From positions 1 through 64,000 of the forward strand of contig JAEPMA010000001.1 in the NCBI GenBank assembly GCA_017644185.1: a stretch of 64,000 nucleotides of DNA. Direction: 5' to 3'. The notes beneath the pieces were generated by a model that was given only the letters and a program-made list of their open reading frames with translations, was not told the DNA's origin and made no database searches. The position numbers and the translations under genes are program-made. Shown piece after piece: positions 32,427-41,508 of this stretch (position 1 is the stretch's first letter; every line of letters begins with the position of its first letter). The DNA is from Rhodospirillales bacterium (GTDB lineage: Bacteria; Pseudomonadota; Alphaproteobacteria; Rhodospirillales; Casp-alpha2).

Positions 32427-32532
32427 CACTCCCGATGTGACACCCCTTGTCGTCGCTGGTGCATGGCGCTGCGTGCCGGCAAATGGGGGGCGGAGATCTG
32501 CGTTAAATATTGCCGAAAAGGGGAGCTTTCCG

Positions 32533-34188
32533 ATGACGGAACGTGAGCAAATGGAATTCGATGTAATCATCGTCGGCGCGGGGCCATCCGGCCTGAGTGC
32601 GGCGATCCACCTGAAACAGCTCGCTGAGTCTTCGGGCCTGGATATCTCTGTCTGCGTGCTCGAAAAAGGATCGGAGGTCGGCGCACACATCCTCTCCGGT
32701 GCAATCCTTGAGCCGACAGCATTGAATGAATTGTTGCCGGACTGGAAGGAACTCGGTGCACCGCTGCATACCCCCGTGGCGGAGGAAAAGATCATGTTCC
32801 TGTCAGAAGCGGGCGGGCTCTCGCTGCCGGGTGTATTCATACCACCGGCCATGCGGAACCACGGCAACTACATCATCAGCCTTGGCAACCTGTGCCGCTG
32901 GTTGGGCGAACAGGCCGAGGCCGCAGGGGTGGAAGTGTATGCAGGGTTTGCTGCTGCTGAAATGATCTATGACGATGATGGCGCCGTTGCGGGCGTTATC
33001 ACCGGCGATATGGGTGTCAACGCCGACGGTACTCAATCCGCTAACTTTGAGCCGGGAATAGAACTGCGTGCCAGGTACACGCTGCTTGCCGAAGGGTGCC
33101 GGGGGCATCTCGGCAAGGAAGTGAAGCAGCGCTACGATCTGGAGAAGGATTGTGAGCCGCAAACCTATGGCATCGGTATCAAGGAGCTGTGGGAGGTGGA
33201 GCCGGACAAGCACAAGCCCGGTCTCGTCGTGCACACGGCGGGTTGGCCCCTGGACAAAGGGACTTATGGCGGTTCCTTTCTTTATCATCTCGAGAATAAT
33301 CAGGTGGCGGTCGGGTTTGTCGTCGGATTGGACTACAGCAACCCGTATCTCAGCCCCTATGACGAATTTCAGCGGTTCAAGACGCATCCGAAGATCGTCG
33401 AGACGTTTAAGGGCGGCCGGCGGATTTCTTACGGCGCGCGCGCAATCAACGAAGGCGGGTTGCAGTCGATGCCTAAAATGACCTTTCCTGGCGGGGTGCT
33501 GATCGGATGTGACGCCGGTACGCTCAACATGCCAAAGATCAAGGGATCTCATACGGCGATGAAGTCGGGCATGCTCGCAGCGGAAGCCGTTTTCGAAGAA
33601 TGGGCGGAGCCATCCCGACAGAACCCGGAACCAGCATCATATGCCGGCCTGATCAAAAACTCGTGGCTGTACAAAGAGCTTTATCGCGCACGGAACGTCC
33701 GGCCGTCATTCAAGTGGGGTCTGATCATCGGGACACTTTATACGGCGCTCGATCAGATTGTTTTCAGAGGCAACGCCCCCTGGACGCTTTCCCATGGGCA
33801 TGTTGACCATGAAAAATTGATCCCGGCCGATCAGTCAACGCTTATCCAATATCCAAAACCGGACGGCGAAGTCTCGTTCGACAAGCTTTCGTCCGTGTAT
33901 TTATCAAATACGAATCACGCTGAAGACCAGCCGTGTCATCTTCAATTGCGGGACCCGGAACTGCCGGTACAACACAACTATCAGCGCTACGCCGGTCCGG
34001 AGCAGTGGTTCTGCCCGGCGGGTGTCTACGAATTCGTCGAAGACGAGAAGGCGGAAGACGGCGTGCGCCTGCAGATCAATTTTCAAAACTGCGTTCACTG
34101 CAAAACATGCGACATCAAGGACCCGAACCAGAATATAAACTGGGTTGTTCCGGAAGGCGGGAACGGTCCGAACTATCCGAATATGTAG
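32533..34188 (+). CDS. Electron transfer flavoprotein-ubiquinone oxidoreductase
   Basis: A 551-residue membrane-associated enzyme that moves electrons from ETF to ubiquinone. The FAD-binding start is VIIVGAGPSGLSAAIHLK. GSHTAMKSGMLAAEAVFEEW is the conserved internal signature. The [4Fe-4S] ligands are the Cys in WFCPAG and three in NCVHCKTCDIKDP. The ATG at 32533 has GGGGAG just upstream; the longer frame from 32437 is unlikely. Together with etfBA it makes an electron path to the respiratory chain in the same operon, so the acyl-CoA oxidation here is aerobic or otherwise respiratory. Confidence 0.95.
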   Translation: MTEREQMEFDVIIVGAGPSGLSAAIHLKQLAESSGLDISVCVLEKGSEVGAHILSGAILEPTALNELLPDWKELGAPLHTPVAEEKIMFLSEAGGLSLPGVFIPPAMRNHGNYIISLGNLCRWLGEQAEAAGVEVYAGFAAAEMIYDDDGAVAGVITGDMGVNADGTQSANFEPGIELRARYTLLAEGCRGHLGKEVKQRYDLEKDCEPQTYGIGIKELWEVEPDKHKPGLVVHTAGWPLDKGTYGGSFLYHLENNQVAVGFVVGLDYSNPYLSPYDEFQRFKTHPKIVETFKGGRRISYGARAINEGGLQSMPKMTFPGGVLIGCDAGTLNMPKIKGSHTAMKSGMLAAEAVFEEWAEPSRQNPEPASYAGLIKNSWLYKELYRARNVRPSFKWGLIIGTLYTALDQIVFRGNAPWTLSHGHVDHEKLIPADQSTLIQYPKPDGEVSFDKLSSVYLSNTNHAEDQPCHLQLRDPELPVQHNYQRYAGPEQWFCPAGVYEFVEDEKAEDGVRLQINFQNCVHCKTCDIKDPNQNINWVVPEGGNGPNYPNM

Positions 34189-34221
34189 CTAACGTCTCGT
34201 GATGGCGTTTATTTCAGACAC

Positions 34222-35439
34222 TTAGTCCGTCGCCACGGTGCCGGCCTCTTGAAAGTCGCGGATCTCGTCCGTTGTGTAGTTCAACACCGACCTCAGGACC
34301 TCGGTGGTATGCGCACCAAGCTGAGGGGCAGCGACAGGGTCTTTTCGCTCCAGTTCGGAAAACGTTCCGGCAAATCCCGGAGCTGGATATTCTTCGCCGC
34401 TGGGGTGGCGCAGGTTCCGGTATATTGGATTGGTTTTGGCGAGGTCCGGTGTCTGCTCGTAAGCTTCCTTGACAGTTCGGTACACATCCCAGCAGAAATT
34501 CTTTTCCTTAAACAGATTGGTTATCTCTTCGAGTGAATGGCGCTGGACGGCGTCGGCCACCATTGGATTGATTCTGTCGCGATGGCGGAAGCGGGTCCCC
34601 TCATCGCGGGTGAACTCGACGCCGAGCTCCTGTTCGAGGCGGTCGACGGATGACGTGAGCTGCAGTGCCTCGATCAACGATGTCCATTGCCGGGGCGTCA
34701 GAGCAACGATCATCACACGTGCGCCATCTCTGGTCTGGAAATCACGACCGAATGCGCCGAATAGATCATTGCCGTAGCGGGGCCGGTCATGTCCGCTCGA
34801 AATCACTTCCCCCAGCATCCCCAGATTGGCGATGGTGGAGAATGCAACATCGCTGAGCGGGATACGGACTTCGCCGCCAATGCCGGTTTCACTGCGATTT
34901 CTTTCCGCTGCGATAAGGGAGAGCGCTGCCATTGAATCCGACATAAGGTCCCATGCCGGCAGCACATGGTTGGTTGGTTCCTGTCGGTCGCCTGGGCCGG
35001 TGAGTGATGGGATCCCCACGGCGGGGTTGGTCGTGTAGTCGACGGCGCTGGTCCCGTCCGGCCAGCCCATCACCCGGACCGTAATCTGATCGGGGCGTGT
35101 CTTGCAGAGGTTTTCGTGTGAGAGGAAACCGCGCGACGGAAAATTAGTCAGCAGGATGCCGGACCGTGGCCCCGGCGCGCAGGCAAGCTTCACGAGAATT
35201 TCCCGGCCAGCCGCCATTTTGAGGTCCAGGGCGACGGATTTCTTGACGCGGTTGAGGCCTTCCCAGAACAGGCTGTGTCCGTTGACGCTGAGCGGCCAAC
35301 GGTGAAAATCCGGCCCGCCACCTATTTGATCAATGCAGATCACTTCCGCGCCAAGCTGGCTTAGATATACCCCGGCCGATGGTGCGGCGACGAAGGACGA
35401 TGCCTCGATTATCCGAAAACCTTTCGAGAGTTCATACAT
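34222..35439 (-). CDS. mct: 2-methylfumaryl-CoA isomerase-like (mesaconyl-CoA C1-C4 CoA-transferase)
   Basis: A 405-residue family III CoA-transferase closely matching, from memory, the Chloroflexus Mct protein: RIIEASSFVAAPSAGVYLSQ, GGGPDFHRWPLSVNGHSLFW, NHVLPAWDLMSDSMAAL with the likely catalytic Asp, and YGNDLFGAFGRDFQTRDG. Mct moves CoA within mesaconate from the C1 to the C4 carboxyl. The ATG at 35439 starts the conserved region (MYELSKG); an in-frame extension to 35511 is less likely. It converges on the ETF-QO gene and diverges from the E1 gene. A mesaconyl-C4-CoA hydratase-like gene lies at 39262-40116, but it is interrupted. Confidence 0.85.
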   Translation of the reverse strand: MYELSKGFRIIEASSFVAAPSAGVYLSQLGAEVICIDQIGGGPDFHRWPLSVNGHSLFWEGLNRVKKSVALDLKMAAGREILVKLACAPGPRSGILLTNFPSRGFLSHENLCKTRPDQITVRVMGWPDGTSAVDYTTNPAVGIPSLTGPGDRQEPTNHVLPAWDLMSDSMAALSLIAAERNRSETGIGGEVRIPLSDVAFSTIANLGMLGEVISSGHDRPRYGNDLFGAFGRDFQTRDGARVMIVALTPRQWTSLIEALQLTSSVDRLEQELGVEFTRDEGTRFRHRDRINPMVADAVQRHSLEEITNLFKEKNFCWDVYRTVKEAYEQTPDLAKTNPIYRNLRHPSGEEYPAPGFAGTFSELERKDPVAAPQLGAHTTEVLRSVLNYTTDEIRDFQEAGTVATD

Positions 35440-35682
35440 CGCCCGCAGCTCTATCTGGATTGAACACGAAATATCTCCGAATAGGCACGTTGACGCCTGA
35501 GAGATGGCCATCTAAATTATTCAACTAATGAATAAGAAATTCAAAATAGATGACAATTGGTACCTGCGCGGGTAAGATTTGTCAAACTCGGAGCAGGCCG
35601 GGATTGCGTGTATTGTGTTGATTGCAGCCTTGATGGCGGAATGCCTTTCCGCCATGCCCAACCTACGAATCTGGATACGGAA

Positions 35683-38385
35683 ATGAACCACGAACTCTAT
35701 ATCCCGTTCTCTGGCGAGAATTCTTTCTTCTTTGAACTTTATCGGCGTTACCAGCGTGATCCTCAGTCTGTGCCGATCGACTGGCGTATCCATTTCGAAG
35801 CACTGGATGATGATGAAAAATCGGGTCAGGCATCGGGGACGGCGGACGCGACCGCTCAGGCTCTGGTTGCGGTATATCGTCAGGAAGGTCACCGGGTGGC
35901 GAGCCTTGATCCGTTGGGTCTCTCGTCAGGCAATCCAGGTGCAACGATGGCAAGCTTGCGCGAAAAGGCAGCCGCGACGGACAGTCAGTGCCGATACAGG
36001 CTCGCCGGCGAGGAACGGATCGGCCGGCTGCAGGATGTGGAGAAAGAGTTTCGCTCCATTTATGGCGGCACCGTAGCGCTGGAGGCCGGGCATATTCAGG
36101 ACGAGGCGGCGCGAAACTGGATATACGAAACGTATGAGCGGGAAATGCTGGCGCCACCGGATGCGGAGTCGCTGATCCGTGTCGGGGATACGATTGCCCG
36201 TGCCGACACCTTCGAGAATTTTTGTAAGATCAAATTCGTCGGAAAAAAGAGATTCGGGATTGAAGGCGCGGAAGGCAGTGTTGTCCTGCTACGAGAACTG
36301 CTGAGGCATGCGGCGCATGCCGGCGTTGCGGAAGTCGTCGCCGGCGGCATGCATCGTGGGCGGCTTGCGACGCTTGTGACGGTGCTGGGTAAGTCTCCGG
36401 CGTTGTTGTTTGCGGAACTCAAGGGTGCGGACCTCACCAACGCGAGCAGCCACTTCACCGGGGATGTGCCGTACCACCTGGGGCATACGGCGGAGCTCAC
36501 CTTTGGCTCGCATGAGCTTAAGGTTTCGATATCTCCCCATCCCTCTCATCTGATGGTCGTCGCCCCTGTTGCATTGGGTTATGCCCGGGCAAACCGCGAT
36601 AAATCCGAAGGCAGAGCGATGAGCATCCTGTTGCATACCGATGCGGCGTTCGCCGGGCAGGGGCTTTCAGCAGAGATTATGCAGATGTCCGGTTTGCAGG
36701 GCTATGACACGGGCGGGACTGTGCACATCGTCGTCAATAACCAGATCGGGTTCAGTACAATGCCGTCGGAAGGACGTACGGCTTCATATTGCACCGATGT
36801 CGGAAAGATGATCGGCGTCCCCATCCTGCATGTAAATGGTGATGATCCGGACGCCATGCTGCGCGCTGCTCAAGTAGCTTTCGCATGGCGCCAGAAGTTT
36901 GGCCGCGATGTCCTGATCGATCTCGTTTGCTACAGAAAGAATGGGCATAACGAGTTGGACGAACCACGGTTCACCCAGCCGGGTATGTGGGAGGTCATTG
37001 ACAATCACCGCACGGTATTCGAGATCGCGACCGCAAAGATTGCGGAAGTTGCGCCCTACGGCGTGGATCACGTCCAGAATACGGCAAAGGATTTCCGGAC
37101 TGAGCTGGAGGACGCCTACGAAGCCGTCGAGGGCGCCTTTACCAATGCGTATCTGCACTACCAGGAAGGCTGGGAGAAGATCAGCGGCAGCGGCGCCGCG
37201 TTGCTCAGCCGAGTAGAAACCGGCATTAATGCCAAATCGCTGGAAGCACTTCTTCGCCAAACAACGGAAATACCGGACTCGGTCCAGGCGCATCCAAAAG
37301 TTGCCCGTTTCTATCAGGAACGGGTATCGAACGTACTGGATGAAGACAAAGTGGATTTCGCGACAGCCGAGGCGCTGGCGATTGCATCGCTCCTGGATGA
37401 AAAGGTCTCGGTCAGGATTTCCGGTCAGGATTGTGTCCGTGGCACGTTCACGCAGCGCCACTGGCGCGTTCACGATTTGAAAGAGGCAGGCACCTGTGCC
37501 CCAATTTCATTCGCAGCGAAGGATGGGGCGACGTTCGATGCGATTAACAGTCCGCTCACGGAATACGGCGTTCTAAGTTTCGAGTATGGGTACAGTACGA
37601 ATTCGCCGCAGGCACTCACGATCTGGGAGGCACAGTTCGGCGATTTTCTGAACTGTGCGCAAACGGTTGTTGATCAGTTCATTGTATCAGCCGAGTCGAA
37701 ATGGCGATTGAAATCAGGATTGGTGATCTCGTTACCGCACGGTCTGGAAGGGCAGGGGCCGGACCATTCGTCAGCCCGCATCGAGCGAATTCTTCAATCG
37801 TGTGCGCATGACAATATCGTTGTCGTAAATCCGTCCACGCCGGCGAACCTATTTCATGTTCTGCGCCGACAAATACACGCTTCCTGGCGAAAGCCGCTTT
37901 TCCTGATCTCACCGAAGTCGCCATTGCGCATGAAGGCTGCCGTTTCAAGCGTCGGCGACTTCATCGGCAAAAGTCATTTTCTGCCTGTTATCGGCGAGGC
38001 GATTGAGGATAAAACCGCAATACGGCGGCTCATCCTCTGCTCGGGCAAGATATTTTACGACCTTGCAGCGGCGCGGGAAGAAAATGGACTCAACGATCGC
38101 GTCGCCATCGTCCGCATCGAACAATTGTATCCGTTGGATATGGAAGCCATCCTCAAGGAAATCGGATCATACGGGAAATGTCAGGACGTGATCTGGTGTC
38201 AGGAAGAAGCGGAGAACCAGGGTGCGTGGAAGTTTATCCGCGACAAGCTTCTGGAAGTGGACAGTGATTTGGCGCTGAAGATCGAATATCATGGCCGCGA
38301 AGCGTTGCCGGTCGCCGCCGGCGGTTCTGTCGACCGGCATGGCGCGGAACAGTCCGGGATCGTAAAGTCGGCTCTCGGTATTTAG
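35683..38385 (+). CDS. 2-oxoglutarate/2-oxoadipate dehydrogenase E1-like, stand-alone
   Basis: A thiamine-diphosphate-dependent 2-oxo acid dehydrogenase E1 of about 900 residues from the ATG at 35683; in-frame ATGs at 35557 and 35641 are possible. Landmarks: HRGRLATLVTVLGKSPAL, GDVPYHLGHTAELTFGSHEL, then SGQDCVRGTFTQRHW, INSPLTEYGVLSFEYGYS and IWEAQFGDFLN, plus the PHGLEGQGPDHSSARIERIL region. No E2 or E3 genes adjoin it, which is unusual because sucA normally leads sucB. It may be a second E1 for a longer substrate such as 2-oxoadipate (DHTKD1-like) using the housekeeping E2/E3, or a carboligase. Which 2-oxo acid it prefers cannot be read from the sequence. Confidence 0.85.
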   Translation: MNHELYIPFSGENSFFFELYRRYQRDPQSVPIDWRIHFEALDDDEKSGQASGTADATAQALVAVYRQEGHRVASLDPLGLSSGNPGATMASLREKAAATDSQCRYRLAGEERIGRLQDVEKEFRSIYGGTVALEAGHIQDEAARNWIYETYEREMLAPPDAESLIRVGDTIARADTFENFCKIKFVGKKRFGIEGAEGSVVLLRELLRHAAHAGVAEVVAGGMHRGRLATLVTVLGKSPALLFAELKGADLTNASSHFTGDVPYHLGHTAELTFGSHELKVSISPHPSHLMVVAPVALGYARANRDKSEGRAMSILLHTDAAFAGQGLSAEIMQMSGLQGYDTGGTVHIVVNNQIGFSTMPSEGRTASYCTDVGKMIGVPILHVNGDDPDAMLRAAQVAFAWRQKFGRDVLIDLVCYRKNGHNELDEPRFTQPGMWEVIDNHRTVFEIATAKIAEVAPYGVDHVQNTAKDFRTELEDAYEAVEGAFTNAYLHYQEGWEKISGSGAALLSRVETGINAKSLEALLRQTTEIPDSVQAHPKVARFYQERVSNVLDEDKVDFATAEALAIASLLDEKVSVRISGQDCVRGTFTQRHWRVHDLKEAGTCAPISFAAKDGATFDAINSPLTEYGVLSFEYGYSTNSPQALTIWEAQFGDFLNCAQTVVDQFIVSAESKWRLKSGLVISLPHGLEGQGPDHSSARIERILQSCAHDNIVVVNPSTPANLFHVLRRQIHASWRKPLFLISPKSPLRMKAAVSSVGDFIGKSHFLPVIGEAIEDKTAIRRLILCSGKIFYDLAAAREENGLNDRVAIVRIEQLYPLDMEAILKEIGSYGKCQDVIWCQEEAENQGAWKFIRDKLLEVDSDLALKIEYHGREALPVAAGGSVDRHGAEQSGIVKSALGI

Positions 38386-38417
38386 GTCTATCGGGTTAAC
38401 ACTCGGACAGGAAGCAT

Positions 38418-39218
38418 ATGACGGCATTTGAACCTGTTAGAGCATTGGTGCGTGGCCTGGATGTTTTGCGCTTCGTCAGTGAGAACAGCAGGCTCACGGC
38501 ATCCGAGATCGCCAAGCGGCTGGATATTCCTCAACCCACAATTGTCAGAATACTAGAGACATTGATTGCCGTTGGTTACGTCTATCGTGATCTGGACGCA
38601 GCGACGTTCGGCGTCACGGCGAAAACCAAATCGTTGAGCAGCGGATACGACATGAGCTCGCGCGTGGCGCAGCTTGCTCAGCCGACGATCGAGGCGCTTC
38701 GTCAGGAGATCGGCTGGCCATCCAATCTGTCCGTTCCTGTCGGCCGGTCGATGGTCATCGCGTACACCAACCGTGCTGCGCATGGATTATCGATGCCGGG
38801 CAGATTGGGCGCCCAGTTGCCGATGCTGGCGACCGCCACCGGTATTGTTTACCTGGCGAATCTTGATGATGCCGCTCAAAAGGAACTTCTCTCTGACCTC
38901 AAAAGCAGCAGCGATCCCTGGGACAGCTTGCCGGCACTCTGGAAGGGCCTGAAAAATAAACTGGAGCGTGTAAAGGCGCAGGGTTACGGGCTTGCGGAAG
39001 AACAGTATCTGGACGCGATCTATCAATCACGGCTGTGGGCCGTCGCCGTGCCGATCCGTTCCAATCTGGGGGTCGAAGCGGCGATCAGCAGTCTGGTGCT
39101 CAGAGATGCCGGTGATCAAGAGGAACAGATAGAGAGAATCCTGCCGAACCTTCGGGATGCTGCCCGTCAAATCGGCCGCGAGATAGACCTGGATCGGGGC
39201 CTCGGCGAGATCGAATGA
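38418..39218 (+). CDS. IclR-family transcriptional regulator (first copy)
   Basis: A 266-residue IclR protein. The N-terminal winged helix covers residues 5-75: VRALVRGLDVLRFVSENSRL, then TASEIAKRLDIPQPTIVRIL and GYVYRDLDAATFGVT. The C-terminal effector domain runs from about 85 with PTIEALRQEIGWPSN and later AKGYGLAEEQY-like AQGYGLAEEQYLDAIYQS. It lies 32 bases after the E1 gene and may be cotranscribed. No TGGAAT-type palindrome is close by, so its targets are uncertain. Effectors of the family are often aromatic or aliphatic acids or their CoA esters. Confidence 0.92.
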   Translation: MTAFEPVRALVRGLDVLRFVSENSRLTASEIAKRLDIPQPTIVRILETLIAVGYVYRDLDAATFGVTAKTKSLSSGYDMSSRVAQLAQPTIEALRQEIGWPSNLSVPVGRSMVIAYTNRAAHGLSMPGRLGAQLPMLATATGIVYLANLDDAAQKELLSDLKSSSDPWDSLPALWKGLKNKLERVKAQGYGLAEEQYLDAIYQSRLWAVAVPIRSNLGVEAAISSLVLRDAGDQEEQIERILPNLRDAARQIGREIDLDRGLGEIE

Positions 39219-39261
39219 CGCGGAGCGAGTGGGAGTGGTGTGATCTTTTTTGGAAACGCCT

Positions 39262-40116
39262 CTACTCAACGGTCATGATCGTTCCGCGCATGGCCTGGCC
39301 CCCAATTTCAGACAAGGCCCAGACATCGTAGCTGTTGCCGTCGCTGTTTCTGTCGACGAATACGGAAATCTCATCCCCGCAGAACAAGGGGGAGATGACT
39401 CTATATTCATACGTGTTGATCTTTGCCTCCGGATGACGGGCTCTGAAGGCCTCGGCGATAAGCGTGGCAGTCAGCGGGCCGTGTACGACGAGCCCGGGAT
39501 ACCCCTCGACGTCTTCTGTATAAGGGCGGTCATAATGAATGCGGTGACTGTTGAAGGTCAGGGCCGAATAGCGAAACAGCATGATTTCATCGACGGTCGT
39601 TGAGCCAATTTTTTGTCCGTGATCCGGCGCCGGGACATGAGACCGCGTTTCTTTTGCACGGGGCATTTCGCGATAAATTATGTCCTGCTCCTCGATCAGT
39701 GAGGTGCCAAACTGCCCTTCGTAGGTATGAGACAGCGTCAACAGCGTTAATGCTCCGTTGCGGCCAGGCTTCTCCGTGACATTCAGTATCTTGGTTATCT
39801 TTTTGACGTCTTCCCCGATACGAAGTGTGCGCAGGTATTGAATGCGGCTGCCTGCTCACATGCGACGGGGCAATGCCACAGGCGGAAGGATGCCGCCTTT
39901 CACCGGGTGGCCATCTGCACCGAGTTCTTTCTTCGGCGCGGGTTTGTTGAAATACAACCAGTGACCGGTCGGCGGAAGCGGGCGATCGACTGAAGATTCG
40001 ATATTCTCGCTATCCAGCAAAGCTGCCGATCCGGCAGTGCGATCACCGTGTATTGTTTCTTCCGCCGACGACTTACGTCCAATCCAATCCGATTTTGATT
40101 CCATCGTTTGTGACAC
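39262..40116 (-). pseudogene. Mesaconyl-C4-CoA hydratase-like (MaoC/FAS1-like dehydratase) gene interrupted by TGA
   Basis: One continuous frame of 285 codons encodes a two-hot-dog dehydratase, but codon 87 (39856-39858) is TGA. Upstream of it lie LLDSENIESSVDRPLPP, TGHWLYFNKP and GGILPPVALPRRM; after the stop comes AGSRIQYLRTLRIGEDVKK, and near the end SHRIHYDRPYTEDVEGYPGL and VVHGPLTATLIAEAFRAR with the catalytic Asp/His region. Family members have Trp after PRRM, so TGG to TGA is the simplest change. Mesaconyl-C4-CoA hydratases share this architecture, and the neighbouring mct supports that role. Either the gene is inactive, the C-terminal half is made separately from an internal start, or this is a sequence error. 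Confidence 0.82.
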
Positions 40117-40155
40117 TTGCCCGATCCAGAGAAAATTTGTTGAGCGGGCGCAGCC

Positions 40156-41508
40156 TCAATGGAGGCTGCGATCACCAGACAATATTTCTGCGATCTGAGG
40201 CAGGGTGTTCCCGTCACCCGTGTTGCGGATCAACTTGAACAGCGTCTCAGTGCCGTCACCGAGCACCGGCTCGACGAGAGCGTTGAACTTGCGCTCCATG
40301 CCTTCCCATCCAAGCGGATTGCCGGGATTGCCGATAGAGATTGGGGTTTCTGCGGAGACCTGTGACCCATCGCCGAAGTGTACCGTCATGGTTGCTGAGA
40401 CTTCCGAGACGCCGTCAGTGCCGGTCAGGGTAACCTTTTCCATCAAACCGCGGATTGTAGGATCGGTAATGCGATCCATATCGAAATCCCGCTTGGTCGC
40501 GTCATATCCGCTCAGGCCTAACGCCGCACAGTACTGATTGCTGAATTTGCCTTCGAGCGGCGTGTTCGGCGACGGCTTTCCTGCGAGACGAAGAACGGAA
40601 GGATGGACGTTCACGATGACTTTGTCGATATTGTCCAAGTTGATTTCAGATGCAAGTTTCTGCCCGGTTTCAATGGTGGCGTGCGTCAAATTGCATGCCG
40701 CGAAAGGCTTGAACGTGTCCTGGAGGATTTGCCATTCGTCACCGAACGAGAGCTTGGGAAAGGTTTTCAAGCCATCCTGGACGAGCGCAGCCGCCAGGGT
40801 CTGACCCTCAGCTTCAAGCAAGTCGAGTTTTGATTCAAACCCGGCGGAAGCCAGTTCTGCAGAAAGGACCCCGTCCAGCGCGGCTTTGCCGGCATGGAGT
40901 GGCTTCGACATCGTCCCGAACGAGGCCACGAGCCCGATGCATTGGGTCGCAGCAGCACCCAGGGCATACATGATCTGCTGTTCATTCAAGCCGTAGGCAT
41001 AGCTTGCAGCGACGGCAGCCGACAGCCGCCCAAACACGGCCGTCGAGTGAATGCCGCGACCGGTGATCTCGTGACCGAGGCCGTTTCCACCCAGCCTTGA
41101 GGCGACCTCAAAGCCGTTTATGAATGCGCGCAGCGCGGTTTCGTCATCCAGGCCGCGGTGAGAGGCAGTTGCCAGCGTTGCCGCCCATGTCGGTCCGCTC
41201 AAGTGGGCAAGGCAGCCGAAATGCGTATCGTCGAAGTCCAGACAGTGGGCGAATGTCCCGTTCACGAAGGCCGCTGCTGTAGGGGCGTGATATCCAGAGA
41301 AAAACATCGACGCACGGCCCGTTGAAGACCAGGCCTTTGCGACGCTCATGGCTGATACGCCCGCCGGCTGGTCGAATGCGCCCAAACCAACCGCACACCA
41401 GTCGGCCAGGCACATGCGCGCGGCGTCCAGAACATTTTCCGGGATCTGCCTCTGCGGCGTTCCGGAAACATAAGAAGCAATTGTCCGGGCGTTTTCCGTG
41501 ACGGTCAT
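40156..41508 (-). CDS. MmgE/PrpD-family protein
   Basis: A 450-residue protein of the MmgE/PrpD superfamily, which includes 2-methylcitrate dehydratase, cis-aconitate decarboxylase and iminodisuccinate epimerase. Typical segments are ARMCLADWCAVGLGAFDQPA, NGTFAHCLDFDDTHFGCLAH, GNGLGHEITGRGIHSTAVFG and SMSKPLHAGKAALDG-like TMSKPLHAGKAALDGVLSAE. It overlaps the upstream CoA-transferase gene by four bases and lies 39 bases before the interrupted hydratase. The set CoA-transferase, PrpD-like and MaoC-like suggests steps on a branched C5-C7 di- or tricarboxylate. The exact reaction is unknown. Confidence 0.88.
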   Translation of the reverse strand: MTVTENARTIASYVSGTPQRQIPENVLDAARMCLADWCAVGLGAFDQPAGVSAMSVAKAWSSTGRASMFFSGYHAPTAAAFVNGTFAHCLDFDDTHFGCLAHLSGPTWAATLATASHRGLDDETALRAFINGFEVASRLGGNGLGHEITGRGIHSTAVFGRLSAAVAASYAYGLNEQQIMYALGAAATQCIGLVASFGTMSKPLHAGKAALDGVLSAELASAGFESKLDLLEAEGQTLAAALVQDGLKTFPKLSFGDEWQILQDTFKPFAACNLTHATIETGQKLASEINLDNIDKVIVNVHPSVLRLAGKPSPNTPLEGKFSNQYCAALGLSGYDATKRDFDMDRITDPTIRGLMEKVTLTGTDGVSEVSATMTVHFGDGSQVSAETPISIGNPGNPLGWEGMERKFNALVEPVLGDGTETLFKLIRNTGDGNTLPQIAEILSGDRSLH

